Shown piece after piece: positions 1 to 8,331 of a stretch of DNA of 64,000 nucleotides. Where the stretch lies: positions 868,001 through 932,000 of the forward strand of contig NZ_JACHMU010000001.1 in the NCBI RefSeq assembly GCF_014205075.1, read 5' to 3'. A model generated the notes under the pieces. It made no database searches. It saw only the letters and a list, made by a program, of their open reading frames with translations, and was not told the origin of the DNA. A program made the translations under genes and the position numbers. The number at the start of each line of letters is the position of its first letter. Position 1 is the first letter of the stretch. The stretch comes from Microbacterium ginsengiterrae (GTDB taxonomy: Bacteria > Actinomycetota > Actinomycetes > Actinomycetales > Microbacteriaceae).

Positions 1-1010
1 TTGCGAGCGAGATCGGCGCCCTGCAGGCGCGTCTTCGCGTATTCCAGCGCATTCAGATAAGCGGTGGATGCTGTCGCCATCGCTTTCGTGCCGACGAGCA
101 TGCGCGCATACTCCACAACCTCGAACATCTGCGCGATGCCGTTGTGCACATCACCGACCAGCCAACCGACGGCAGGCTGGTCGGCACCGAACGTCAGTTC
201 GCACGTCACCGACGCCTTCAGCCCCATCTTGTTCTCGATCTTGGTCACCACCGCACCGTTGCGCGGGCCGAGTTCGCCGGTCTCGAGGTCCACGTGATAC
301 TTCGGCACCACGAAGAGGCTCAGCCCCTTCGTTCCGGGCCCTCCAGCGCCGGGCACGCCCACCGGACGCGCCAGCACGAAATGCACGATGTTCTCGGCAG
401 CATCGTGCTCGGCGCTCGTGATGAAGCGCTTCACCCCTTCGATATGCCATGTCCCGTCCGGCTGCGGTAGCGCCTTGGTCCGCGCGGACCCGACAGCCGA
501 TCCCGCGTCGGGCTCGGTGAGCACCATGGTCGCGCCCCAGGCCCGCTCCGCCATCAGCTCGGCCATGCGACGCTGATCCTTGTTGCCCTGCCCATAGAGG
601 ATCTGGGCCTGGGGCCATCCCGCGGCATACAGGAAGATCGCCGGATTGGAACCGAGCGGGAACTCCGCCATCGCCCAGCGAAGGCTGGGCGGCACGGCGA
701 GCCCGCCCAGCTCCGGCGCGACGTCCATGCGCCACCATTCAGCGTCGACGTAGCTCTCATAGGACTGCTTGAACGCCGCAGGCAGCGCAACCGATGACGT
801 CGCAGGATCGAGCTCGATCACGCCGAGCTCGGTATCGCTGAACGAGGCCGCAAGTTTCGTTTCGGCCAGCTCTGCCGCAGCGAGGAGCATCTCCTCGGCC
901 GTCTCCTGATCGAGATCGCTCCAGGCACCGACTCCCAGGACTGCTCCGCGTCCGAAGACTTCGAACAGGTTGAATCGGATGTCTCGGACGTTGCTCCGGT
1001 AATGACTCAT
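1..1010 (-). CDS. Acyl-CoA dehydrogenase, long form, 3' end outside window
   Basis: FAD-dependent dehydrogenation of an acyl-CoA thioester is the family role. The visible product is about 336 residues and runs off the left edge without a stop, so the C-terminal domain is missing from view. It begins [10 protein letters not shown] and has the extra N-terminal segment typical of the roughly 600-residue subfamily, then the substrate and flavin region with TEPDAGS and the beta-domain stretch [10 protein letters not shown]. The start overlaps the stop of the upstream hydrolase by an ATGA junction, so both are read from one transcript. The other frames over this stretch are shadows. The family is clear; the substrate is unknown. 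Confidence 0.85.
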   Translation of the reverse strand, partial: MSHYRSNVRDIRFNLFEVFGRGAVLGVGAWSDLDQETAEEMLLAAAELAETKLAASFSDTELGVIELDPATSSVALPAAFKQSYESYVDAEWWRMDVAPELGGLAVPPSLRWAMAEFPLGSNPAIFLYAAGWPQAQILYGQGNKDQRRMAELMAERAWGATMVLTEPDAGSAVGSARTKALPQPDGTWHIEGVKRFITSAEHDAAENIVHFVLARPVGVPGAGGPGTKGLSLFVVPKYHVDLETGELGPRNGAVVTKIENKMGLKASVTCELTFGADQPAVGWLVGDVHNGIAQMFEVVEYARMLVGTKAMATASTAYLNALEYAKTRLQGADLAR

Positions 1011-1981
1011 GGTTCTCCAATGGTGATGTTCGGGGCCGGCCGAGGAGCTACTCCCGGGTTGCGCTCCGGCAATTGACGACGGATGATCTCGATGAGTGAA
1101 AGCGGATGATCCAGCAGAACGTGGTGGCCGCAGTCATCCACAGTCAGAACCTCGAGGCCTCCCAGTTGACTCGCCAGTGCCGCCGCTTCGTCATCGTCGA
1201 GCAACCCCCGGTCGCCGCGGACGATCACGACAGGGCAGCCGCGCAACGGCACGGCATCCTCGAAGACGACGCCGTCGTGCGTGAAGACGCGGGGGTCGAA
1301 CTTCCAGCTCCAGCCCCCGCCGACCGCGACGATCGACTGCTGTGCGACGTGATCGATCACGAACGGCGAGCGCGGCGCGGAGCGGGGCATCAACCGGAAC
1401 CTCGCGAGCGTCGATTCCCGATCGGGATGCACTCGACGCTGGATGTCGCGCGGCGTGCGCCATCCATCACCGATCGCCCGTCTCGGGAACTCCGAGTCCA
1501 CGATGAGCGCTCTGGACAGCTCGTCCGCATGGTCCCGCACTGCGGCATAGGTGACGAGGCCTCCCATGGAGTGGCCGACGACAAGGGCACGCCCGCGGAC
1601 ATGTTCGCTGCGCAACACTGCAAGCAGTTCCAGTTTCCAGGTGTCGATGCGGTACTCGTCGCGCCAGCCGCTGTCACCATGCCCGGAGAGATCCAGCGCG
1701 ATGACCCGGCAGTCGACCAGGAGCGGGCCGATGTGATCCCACCAGGCAGCGTGGGCAGCGCCGCCGTGCACGAGAACGACGGGAGAGCCGTCGCGTGGAC
1801 CCCACATCCGCAGCGCGGTCTCGACTCCAGCGATTCGTACGACCGCTCGCTCTGGCGGGGTCGCGAGCGCGTCGAGGTACCAGCGCGGCGCTGTCGTCAG
1901 GGGCTCGGCCTTCCCGGCTTCTGTCGTCACGGTCGCTGTCCGGTCATCGTCCGTCTCGTGATCATCGATATCCCGCGCCAT
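1007..1981 (-). CDS. Alpha/beta hydrolase
   Basis: A 324-residue alpha/beta-hydrolase-fold enzyme. The oxyanion region reads [11 protein letters not shown] (about 70-80), the nucleophile elbow is GHSMG with Ser138, and the catalytic His lies in [10 protein letters not shown] near the C-terminus. The open frame extends far upstream, but the ATG at 1981 is chosen because it overlaps the DUF3237 stop as TGATG, while the longer frame would run through that gene. Its stop overlaps the acyl-CoA dehydrogenase start. Within this cluster it may hydrolyse an ester, a lactone or a ring-cleavage product; this is inference. Confidence 0.8.
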   Translation of the reverse strand: MARDIDDHETDDDRTATVTTEAGKAEPLTTAPRWYLDALATPPERAVVRIAGVETALRMWGPRDGSPVVLVHGGAAHAAWWDHIGPLLVDCRVIALDLSGHGDSGWRDEYRIDTWKLELLAVLRSEHVRGRALVVGHSMGGLVTYAAVRDHADELSRALIVDSEFPRRAIGDGWRTPRDIQRRVHPDRESTLARFRLMPRSAPRSPFVIDHVAQQSIVAVGGGWSWKFDPRVFTHDGVVFEDAVPLRGCPVVIVRGDRGLLDDDEAAALASQLGGLEVLTVDDCGHHVLLDHPLSLIEIIRRQLPERNPGVAPRPAPNITIGEP

Positions 1982-2397
1982 CAGTGGAGCATCGCCAATG
2001 AATAGGATCCGTGGGTCTGCTCGACGGAGCCCACACCGACCACCATCCGCGAACACAGCCACCTGTATTGTGGCGCATCCGTCTCGAAGACGAAGGCAGC
2101 ACGGACGGGACCGGACCCGACCCCGTCGGGCCAATCCGCTCGTCCGCTGTACGTGATCTGCAGAGGAGCACCGTCGTCTGTACGCATGCTGATTCGAACA
2201 TCGATGAACACGGTGCCATCGGGTCCCTGGAGCAACCAGTCGGCCGCAGACGTACCGTTCTGAGTGGCGCGGAGCAGAGGTCCGTCGATCGTCGCTCCGA
2301 CGATCGGGCCCACCAGACGATGCCCCCTGCTTGCGTCGCCGCGGAACTCCACACGGGATAGCGGTGCACGGAAGGTACCGAACGGCTCGATTCGCAA
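1981..2397 (-). CDS. DUF3237 domain protein
   Basis: A 138-residue protein matching the DUF3237 family by its beta-rich pattern and the ending RMVVGVGSVEQTHGSYSLAML. The function of the family is not established. The start is taken as TTG at 2397, preceded by AAGGAGA about 7 bases upstream on the minus strand; no ATG fits. It is the first gene of a three-gene minus-strand operon (DUF3237, alpha/beta hydrolase, acyl-CoA dehydrogenase) and lies divergent to the cyclase gene. Confidence 0.65.
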   Translation of the reverse strand: MRIEPFGTFRAPLSRVEFRGDASRGHRLVGPIVGATIDGPLLRATQNGTSAADWLLQGPDGTVFIDVRISMRTDDGAPLQITYSGRADWPDGVGSGPVRAAFVFETDAPQYRWLCSRMVVGVGSVEQTHGSYSLAMLH

Positions 2398-2436
2398 CGC
2401 AATGTCTCCTTCGACTCCGCACTGATGCTATATACA

Positions 2437-2446
2437 CAAGCGCTTG
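2437..2446. promoter_or_regulatory. Palindromic operator CAAGCGCTTG in divergent promoter
   Basis: A perfect 10-bp palindrome sits in the 70-bp gap between the DUF3237 operon and the cyclase gene, flanked by AT-rich promoter-like DNA on both sides (TATATA at 2430-2435, TATAGT at 2453-2458). Related repeats lie at 5399-5454 beside the TetR gene. It resembles the CAAG-N2-CTTG core bound by KstR2-type TetR regulators. Binding is inferred. Confidence 0.55.
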
Positions 2447-2467
2447 GTAGGTATAGTATCCGAGCAT

Positions 2468-3403
2468 ATGAGATGGAGCAACACCCAACCCCCGCGTTAC
2501 CGGGACCTTCCGATGGCGGACGGCACCGACATGCGGCATGCCTGGGACGTCTTCGGAAGGGCGGATCAGCTGGGCACACTGAACCTCCTGACACCCGAGC
2601 GACGCCAAGCGGCGACACGAAGCGTCCGCACGGGCGTCACATTCGGCCTCACGCTTCCTCTCGACGCCCTCACCACGCCGCCGTTCGGCCGCGTCGCACT
2701 GCAGCACGAGACGTACGCGGCGAACGACTTCAGCTGGGGAGACTCCGTCACGGCACTCGACACGCAGTCGTCTTCGCAGTGGGACGGACTCCTGCATGTC
2801 TCTCACAAGAGCCTCGGCTTCTACGGAGGGCGCAACGAGGGGACGCTCGCGACAACACCGCTCGGCATCGATGCGTGGGCGCGCACCGGGATCATCGGCC
2901 GCGGCATCCTCGTCGACGTCGCCCATCACTGGGGCACGACGGATGCGCTCGTCGGACGCGCACTGACTGCGGAACAACTGCATGAGATGCTTCACGCGCA
3001 GGGCACCGAGGTGCATCCGGGAGACATCCTCTGCCTGCGCTTCGGATGGATGGATGCGTACCGCGCGCTGGCGGATTCACGTCATGAGCAGTACATGGCT
3101 CGTCCGAGTTGCGATGGCGTGAGCGCGGTCGAGGGCACCGCTGAGGCACTCTGGAACATGCAAGTGGCCGCGCTGGTGGCTGACAACCCGACGGTCGAGT
3201 CACAGCCGGGAAGCCGGTCAGCCGGCTTCCTGCATCACCGATTGCTGACCATGCTGGGAATGCCGCTCGGAGAGCTGTTCGACCTGGATGCGCTCGCCGA
3301 ACACTGTCGTGCGCACGGTACGTGGGATTTTCTCTTCACCTCCGTGCCCTGGAACCTGACGGGCGGCGTGGCATCGCCGGCGAACGCCGTCGCGGTGGTG
3401 TGA
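2468..3403 (+). CDS. Cyclase-family metal-dependent hydrolase
   Basis: A 311-residue member of the cyclase family (kynurenine-formamidase-like metal hydrolases that cleave amides, lactones or cyclic ketones). The usual HxGTHxDxPxH metal motif appears as the divergent WDGLLHVSH around residues 106-114. The ATG at 2468 is chosen; it has no ribosome-binding site, but TATAGT at 2453-2458 could act as a -10 for a leaderless or nearly leaderless transcript. A later ATG at 2513 is possible. It is followed closely by a SnoaL-like gene and an SDR. Family fair to good, reaction unknown. Confidence 0.75.
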   Translation: MRWSNTQPPRYRDLPMADGTDMRHAWDVFGRADQLGTLNLLTPERRQAATRSVRTGVTFGLTLPLDALTTPPFGRVALQHETYAANDFSWGDSVTALDTQSSSQWDGLLHVSHKSLGFYGGRNEGTLATTPLGIDAWARTGIIGRGILVDVAHHWGTTDALVGRALTAEQLHEMLHAQGTEVHPGDILCLRFGWMDAYRALADSRHEQYMARPSCDGVSAVEGTAEALWNMQVAALVADNPTVESQPGSRSAGFLHHRLLTMLGMPLGELFDLDALAEHCRAHGTWDFLFTSVPWNLTGGVASPANAVAVV

Positions 3404-3435
3404 GCGGCGTGACCGAAGAAGGGAAACAAGAAACG

Positions 3436-3876
3436 ATGCACGACGAGATGCGGGACCGCTGGGAGCTGCACGACCTCGCTCTGGCTTACGCCGAGGCCAT
3501 CGATGCGAAGGATGCCGACGCAGTGGTGCGACTGTTCACCGATGATGCGCAGTTCCATGCGTATGACCGAGCGAACGGGAAGGCCAGCGGCTCCGACGAG
3601 ATCCACACTCTGGTCGGCACGCTCCTCAGCGCGTTCTCCGCGACGATGCACCACGTGTCCGGCCCGCGCGTGGAATTCCTCGGCCCGCATAACGCGCGAG
3701 GGACCGTCTCGCTGACCGCGTGGCATGAATTCATCGAGGAGCGCCCGGACGGCATCCTCTGGGGACGCTATCTCGATGACTACGTCCGCGTCGACGGCCG
3801 CTGGCGCATCGCACGCCGGACGCTGACGGTCCACGGACACCAGGACTTCTCATTCCCGTGGATCGCTCCGGCGTGA
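3436..3876 (+). CDS. SnoaL/NTF2-like small enzyme or binding protein
   Basis: A 146-residue SnoaL/NTF2-fold protein. The pattern DLALAYAEAIDAKDADAVV followed by LFTDDAQFHAY and the closing DDYVRVDGRWRIARR is typical of the polyketide-cyclase and ketosteroid-isomerase-like group. The start at 3436 gives the usual length; a GTG at 3409 would add nine residues. It shares the plus-strand operon with the cyclase-family hydrolase and the SDR at 3917. An isomerase or dehydratase step in the same catabolic route is plausible but not shown. Confidence 0.7.
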   Translation: MHDEMRDRWELHDLALAYAEAIDAKDADAVVRLFTDDAQFHAYDRANGKASGSDEIHTLVGTLLSAFSATMHHVSGPRVEFLGPHNARGTVSLTAWHEFIEERPDGILWGRYLDDYVRVDGRWRIARRTLTVHGHQDFSFPWIAPA

Positions 3877-3916
3877 GCCGCAGACCATCGCACACCATTC
3901 ACGAAAGGCAGGCACC

Positions 3917-4687
3917 ATGTCCGCAACTGCAACCGCGCGCCCGGTCGCGCTCATCTCCGGAGGCACCGGCGGCGTCGGCGATGCCGTGTCGACTCGCCTC
4001 GCCGCGGCCGGCTACGACATCGCGTTCACCTACAATTCCAACGCCGAGAAGGCCAGAGCGCTTGCCGAGCGACTTTCCTCTTCCGGAAGTCGAGTCCACG
4101 CCGACGCCGTCGACCTCTCTGACGCAGGTGCGGTCGACGCGTTCGTCGCCTCGGTCATCGAGACCTTCGAGCGCATCGACGTCGTCATCCACGCAAGCGG
4201 GCCATATGTGGAGCAGCGCTACGTCAGCACGTTCACCTCGGAGCAGTTCCGCCGGCACGTCGACCACGAACTCGTGGCGCTGTTCGAACTCGCCCGCACC
4301 ACCCTCCCGCATCTGAGGGCCAGCGCCGGCTCACTCACCGCCGTCACCTCGGTCGGCGTGCGCCGCTTTCCTGCGAAGGACGCACTCTCGTCCGTCCCGA
4401 AAGGCGGCATGGAAGCGCTGATCCGCGCGATTGCGCTGGAAGAAGGACGCTTCGGTGTCCGCGCCAACGCGGTGGCCCCCGGCGTCCTCGGCGACGGGAT
4501 GATGGGCATGCTCGCGAGCACCGGCGATGTTCCCGAGTTCCAGCGCACCTATCTCGAAGACACGATTCCGCTGCGCCGTCTCGGACTAGCGGATGACGTC
4601 GCTCAGGCTGTGTGCTTCCTGTCGTCGCCAGCGGCGTCGTACATCACCGGCCAAAGCCTGGACATCGACGGCGGCTACAGCCTCTGA
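3917..4687 (+). CDS. SDR-family oxidoreductase lacking the catalytic tyrosine
   Basis: A 256-residue short-chain dehydrogenase/reductase. The cofactor motif GGTGGVGD is near residues 15-22 and the C-terminal ITGQSLDIDGGYS is standard. The active-site YxxxK is degenerate: the stretch is SSVPKGG, keeping the Lys but with Ser where Tyr is expected, although a TSVGV serine remains. It may work by altered chemistry, accept an enoyl substrate, or be non-catalytic. A clear AAAGG precedes the ATG. Last gene of the plus-strand group, converging on the TetR gene with a 12-base gap. Confidence 0.8.
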   Translation: MSATATARPVALISGGTGGVGDAVSTRLAAAGYDIAFTYNSNAEKARALAERLSSSGSRVHADAVDLSDAGAVDAFVASVIETFERIDVVIHASGPYVEQRYVSTFTSEQFRRHVDHELVALFELARTTLPHLRASAGSLTAVTSVGVRRFPAKDALSSVPKGGMEALIRAIALEEGRFGVRANAVAPGVLGDGMMGMLASTGDVPEFQRTYLEDTIPLRRLGLADDVAQAVCFLSSPAASYITGQSLDIDGGYSL

Positions 4688-4699
4688 CACGCACCTCAG

Positions 4700-5326
4700 T
4701 CACCGACGCGCGTTGACGCCACCCATGAAGAGAGCTGCGATCTCCTCCGCGAGCTGCTCTGCACTGAGGCGACCCGCTGGATCGAACCAGCGGGTCGTAC
4801 CGCTCACGGACGCCATAATCGTCCGGTAGACCACCTTCGCATCGAGCGCCGAGTCAAAAGCCCCTTCGCGCTGCCCCCGCTCGAGGACCTCGAGCCAGAT
4901 GTTCTGGCACTCCTGCAACGCCTGCTCCATGAACGGGAACGAACGCGCCAGGTACGCCCAGTCACTGAGCATGATGCTCAGCGCATAGCGGCACTCGTCC
5001 AGAAGCGTGACCGAGTGCTCGATGAGTCCGCGAGCTGCCCGGGTCGCATCGGGTTCTGTCGCCGCGACATTCCGATAGCCGGCGAGCAGTTTCTCCCAGT
5101 ATTCGCGCAGCAGTTCCTCCACCATCGATTCCTTCGATGTGAAGTGATGGTAGAGGCTTCCCGATTGGATGCCCGCTGCATCCGCCACATCGCGGATCGT
5201 CGTCACATGAAATCCGTTCTCGGCGAAAAGCCTTCCCGCGATCTGGACCAGCTCATCGCGGCGGCCGGATCCGGTTGCGCCGTTCCCCGAGGAACCGGCG
5301 CCCCTTCGCGTCTGCGTCTTCGGCAT
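4700..5326 (-). CDS. TetR/AcrR-family transcriptional regulator
   Basis: A 208-residue TetR repressor. The N-terminal helix-turn-helix is around residues 35-65 (TTIRDVADAAGIQSGSLYHH). The C-terminal half resembles the KstR2/FadR-type ligand-binding domain that senses acyl-CoA thioesters. The second ATG (5326) is chosen over that at 5347 because AAGGGGAG lies just upstream of it. It is divergent from the flavin monooxygenase gene, and inverted repeats in the gap are probable operators, so it likely controls the whole 1-8.2 kb cluster. Confidence 0.85.
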   Translation of the reverse strand: MPKTQTRRGAGSSGNGATGSGRRDELVQIAGRLFAENGFHVTTIRDVADAAGIQSGSLYHHFTSKESMVEELLREYWEKLLAGYRNVAATEPDATRAARGLIEHSVTLLDECRYALSIMLSDWAYLARSFPFMEQALQECQNIWLEVLERGQREGAFDSALDAKVVYRTIMASVSGTTRWFDPAGRLSAEQLAEEIAALFMGGVNARR

Positions 5327-5398
5327 TGCTCCCCTTCTCGCACTCATTGAGTCTCAGTGCTGATTCCGTGCCCATCAATCTAACCGATGCGCGACGAT

Positions 5399-5454
5399 CA
5401 AACGCTTGCTTGGAGTGAGACTTCGCCTTATTGTGGACCAAGCAACTGTTTGGT
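5399..5454. promoter_or_regulatory. Paired inverted repeats in tetR/monooxygenase promoter
   Basis: Two related sites lie in the divergent gap: CAAACGCTTG at 5399-5408, one base from the palindrome at 2437, and the 18-base imperfect inverted repeat ACCAAGCAACTGTTTGGT at 5437-5454 (arms match at seven of nine positions). They are candidate TetR operators controlling both directions. Confidence 0.5.
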
Positions 5455-5472
5455 TGGGAGCAAAGGAACGCA

Positions 5473-7260
5473 ATGACGTCGACCGTGAAGCTTGAACGCG
5501 ACATCGAAGCCGCGCATCTGTTCGATGACTGGCTCGAGAAGGCGCGTGTCGCGCTGGAGACCCCGGACGTCGAGCGTTTCACCGCGCTCTTTGCGGACGA
5601 CGGGTACTGGATGGACTACCTCGCGTTCACCTGGCGCTATCGGACTTTCCAGGGACACGAAGAGATCCGCGGCGCCGCCGAGCGGACCCTGGCTTCCCAT
5701 GCGGTCCGATCGATCACCGTCTCCGCCGAGCGGGCTCGCCCACGACTCGCGCGACGGTCAGGGACGAACGTCCTCGAGGGCTTCTTCGACTTTGAGACCG
5801 TCGACGGCGCCGGCACCGCCTATGTGCGCCTTCGGTTGCACGACGACGGGACCGACCCGACGGTCTGGGTGCTACTCACCACTCTGCAGTCTGTACGCGG
5901 CTACACCGAGCGCACGGGGATCAACCGCCCCCGTGGTCGCGAAGAAGACGACGGCACAATGAATTGGCTGGATCGCCGCAACGCGGAGCAGGCTTTCGAG
6001 AACCGCGACCCCGAGGTCATCATCGTCGGCGGCGGGCACAGCGCACTGACGCTGGGAGCACGGCTGCGCCAGATGGGAGTGGACGCGCTCATCCTCGAGA
6101 AGAACCACCGTATCGGCGACAACTGGCGCAATCGCTATCACGCGCTGACACTCCACAACGAGGTGGCTACGAACACCCTCCCCTACATGCCGTACCCGAC
6201 GACGTGGCCGTCGTTCCTGCCGAAGGACAAGCTCGCACAGTGGCTCGAGTCATACGCCGAGGCGATGGAGCTGAATGTGTGGACCGACTCGGAAGTCATC
6301 GGCGCGCACCGCGATGAGCAGACGAGTCGATGGACCGTGCGGATCCGGCGTGGCGACGGCAGCATCACAGAGCGGACGGCACCGCAAGTGGTCCTGTCAA
6401 CCGGCGGCCATAGCGGTGTTCCGAAGCTGCCACAGATCCCGGGCCTTGAGGACTTCGCCGGGAGGGCCTTCCACTCCAGCGCCTACCACTCGGCGACCGA
6501 GCACGTCGGGGAGAACGTCGTCGTCATCGGCGCCGGAAGCAGCGCACACGACATCGCGAAGGATCTCTACGAGAACGGCGCGGGTTCGGTCACGATGATC
6601 CAGCGCAATCCGAGCGCGGTGATCAGCCTCGACCCGTGCGGCACCATGGTGTACTCAGCCTATTCGGACGACCTCGATCCGGCCGATGTCGACTTCGTTC
6701 AGGCTGCCACCCCATATCCGATCCTCAAGTCCACCTACCAGTGGTTGACGAAGAAGACGTGCGATCTGGACCGCGATCTCATCGAAGGCCTCGAAGCGGC
6801 GGGCTTCCGCACTGACTTCGAGCCCGATCACACCGGCTTCCACATGAAGTACCTACGCAAGGGCGGCGGTTACTACATCAACGCCGGATGCTCGGAACTC
6901 ATCATCGACGGCAAGATCGGTATCCGCCAAGCTGCCGATCTTGACCGCATCGAAGCAGGCGGCCTCCGCATGCGCGACGGCTCCCTCCTTCCCGCAGACA
7001 CGCTCGTGCTCGCGTCCGGATATGAGAACCAGCAGGAGGGTGTGCGCCAACTGTTCGGCGACGAAGTCGCCGAACGCGTCGGTTCGATCTGGGGATTCGA
7101 CGAGAACTACATCATGCGTAACATGTGGGTGCGCACGGCACAGGACGGCTTCTGGGTGATGGGCGGCTCTCTGATGGAGGCGCGTCTGTACTCGACATAC
7201 CTCGCAGTCCAGATCCGGGCGGATCTGCTCGGGATCCTTCCGAGCGAGGGCCTCGCCTGA
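5473..7260 (+). CDS. NTF2-like domain fused to FAD/NADP flavin monooxygenase
   Basis: A 595-residue fusion. Residues about 1-150 form an NTF2/SnoaL-like domain; the rest is a class B flavoprotein monooxygenase with an FAD site GGGHSA (186-191) and an NADP site GAGSSA (353-358). Between them FAGRAFHSSAY (328-338) matches the Baeyer-Villiger fingerprint FxGxxxHxxxW except that the last aromatic is Tyr. It probably inserts oxygen into a ketone or hydroxylates the substrate. The ATG at 5473 follows AAAGGA; a TTG at 5431 is not favoured because it would place the operator inside the gene. Followed by an SDR. Confidence 0.85.
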   Translation: MTSTVKLERDIEAAHLFDDWLEKARVALETPDVERFTALFADDGYWMDYLAFTWRYRTFQGHEEIRGAAERTLASHAVRSITVSAERARPRLARRSGTNVLEGFFDFETVDGAGTAYVRLRLHDDGTDPTVWVLLTTLQSVRGYTERTGINRPRGREEDDGTMNWLDRRNAEQAFENRDPEVIIVGGGHSALTLGARLRQMGVDALILEKNHRIGDNWRNRYHALTLHNEVATNTLPYMPYPTTWPSFLPKDKLAQWLESYAEAMELNVWTDSEVIGAHRDEQTSRWTVRIRRGDGSITERTAPQVVLSTGGHSGVPKLPQIPGLEDFAGRAFHSSAYHSATEHVGENVVVIGAGSSAHDIAKDLYENGAGSVTMIQRNPSAVISLDPCGTMVYSAYSDDLDPADVDFVQAATPYPILKSTYQWLTKKTCDLDRDLIEGLEAAGFRTDFEPDHTGFHMKYLRKGGGYYINAGCSELIIDGKIGIRQAADLDRIEAGGLRMRDGSLLPADTLVLASGYENQQEGVRQLFGDEVAERVGSIWGFDENYIMRNMWVRTAQDGFWVMGGSLMEARLYSTYLAVQIRADLLGILPSEGLA

Positions 7261-7292
7261 CCTTGTAAACCGCTTCAACTTGGAGGTAGCAC

Positions 7293-8213
7293 GTGCAGGA
7301 CATCTCATTGCAGGGGCAGGTCGCGATCGTCACCGGAGCCGGTGGGGGCCTCGGCCGCAGCTATGCGCTCGCGCTCGCTGACGCCGGGGCGGCCGTGCTC
7401 GTGAACGACACAGGCGGCGCACTCGACGGTCAGGGCGGGGAGCGGGGAGCAGCACAGTCCGTGGTCGACGAGATCGTCTCCCGCGGCGGGCGCGCGGTTG
7501 CCAACACCGATTCGGTGGCAAGCCCGGACGGCGGTGAGTCCATCGTCTCGCAGGCGATCGCTGAGCTCGGCGGCGTCGACATCGTCGTCAACAATGCCGG
7601 CATCCTGCGTGATCGGAGCATGGGGAAGATCGACTGGGACGACTTCCAGAGCGTGCACGATGTACACCTGCGAGGCTCGGCGCACGTCAGCCAGCCGGCG
7701 TTCCGGCACATGCGTGAGCAGCGTCACGGGCGCTTCATCTTCATCGGCTCCAGCGCGGGCACCTTCGGCAACTTCGGTCAGGCCGCGTACGGCTCCGCGA
7801 AGGGCGGCATAATGAGCCTCTCCGGCATCGTCGCGATCGAGGGCGAGCGCCACGGCATCCTCAGCAATGTCGTATGCCCGATAGCCCGCACACGCATGAC
7901 GGACAGCATGCTCGACGATGCGCTCGATCTGGACCCCGACCATGTCTCACCGCTGATCGTCTATCTCGCCAGTCGTGGGAATGCGGAGACGCACCAGGTC
8001 TTCTCTGCTGGAGGCGGACGGTTCTCCCGCGTGTTCGTTGGCCTGACGGACGGCTGGTTCACCGACTCTGCACGCACCACCGCGAACGACATCGCCGAGC
8101 ACATGGGCGACATCCTCAGCACCGAGCAGTTCTCGGTTCCCGCGAACGCTGCAGACGAGATCACCGCGCTGGCCAAGCGGCTCGAGAACCACACCGCCAC
8201 CGGCGGCCGCTGA
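7293..8213 (+). CDS. SDR-family 3-hydroxyacyl-CoA dehydrogenase-like protein
   Basis: A 306-residue SDR with an intact TGAGGGLGRSY cofactor motif, NNAG, and the active-site Tyr-Lys pair in YGSAKGG. The insertion NDTGGALDGQGG after the second strand and the C-terminal extension resemble the dehydrogenase unit of peroxisomal-type multifunctional enzyme 2, pointing to a (3R)-hydroxyacyl-CoA or similar substrate. The GTG start at 7293 follows GGAGG by seven bases. It is co-transcribed with the monooxygenase and completes the cluster. Confidence 0.85.
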   Translation: MQDISLQGQVAIVTGAGGGLGRSYALALADAGAAVLVNDTGGALDGQGGERGAAQSVVDEIVSRGGRAVANTDSVASPDGGESIVSQAIAELGGVDIVVNNAGILRDRSMGKIDWDDFQSVHDVHLRGSAHVSQPAFRHMREQRHGRFIFIGSSAGTFGNFGQAAYGSAKGGIMSLSGIVAIEGERHGILSNVVCPIARTRMTDSMLDDALDLDPDHVSPLIVYLASRGNAETHQVFSAGGGRFSRVFVGLTDGWFTDSARTTANDIAEHMGDILSTEQFSVPANAADEITALAKRLENHTATGGR

Positions 8214-8223
8214 CACCGGACGA

Positions 8224-8272
8224 AGATCTCCACGGTCGCGTCCGCTCTGCGTGGGCGCAATCGTGGAGATCT
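8224..8272. terminator. Inverted repeat between convergent genes
   Basis: AGATCTCCACG at 8224-8234 pairs exactly with CGTGGAGATCT at 8262-8272 across a 27-base loop, between the 3' ends of the SDR and prpC. It probably acts as a bidirectional transcript end; there is no U-rich tail on the plus strand. Confidence 0.45.
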
Positions 8273-8331
8273 CCTGCTTTACGGATGCGTTCAGCGCATG
8301 CCGACGAGCGCCACCTTCTCGCGGGGAGACA

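Noticed and set aside
1007..3016. A 669-residue minus-strand protein
   Set aside because: The frame runs antisense through the cyclase gene and through DUF3237 in another frame; only the part from 1981 downward has alpha/beta hydrolase similarity.
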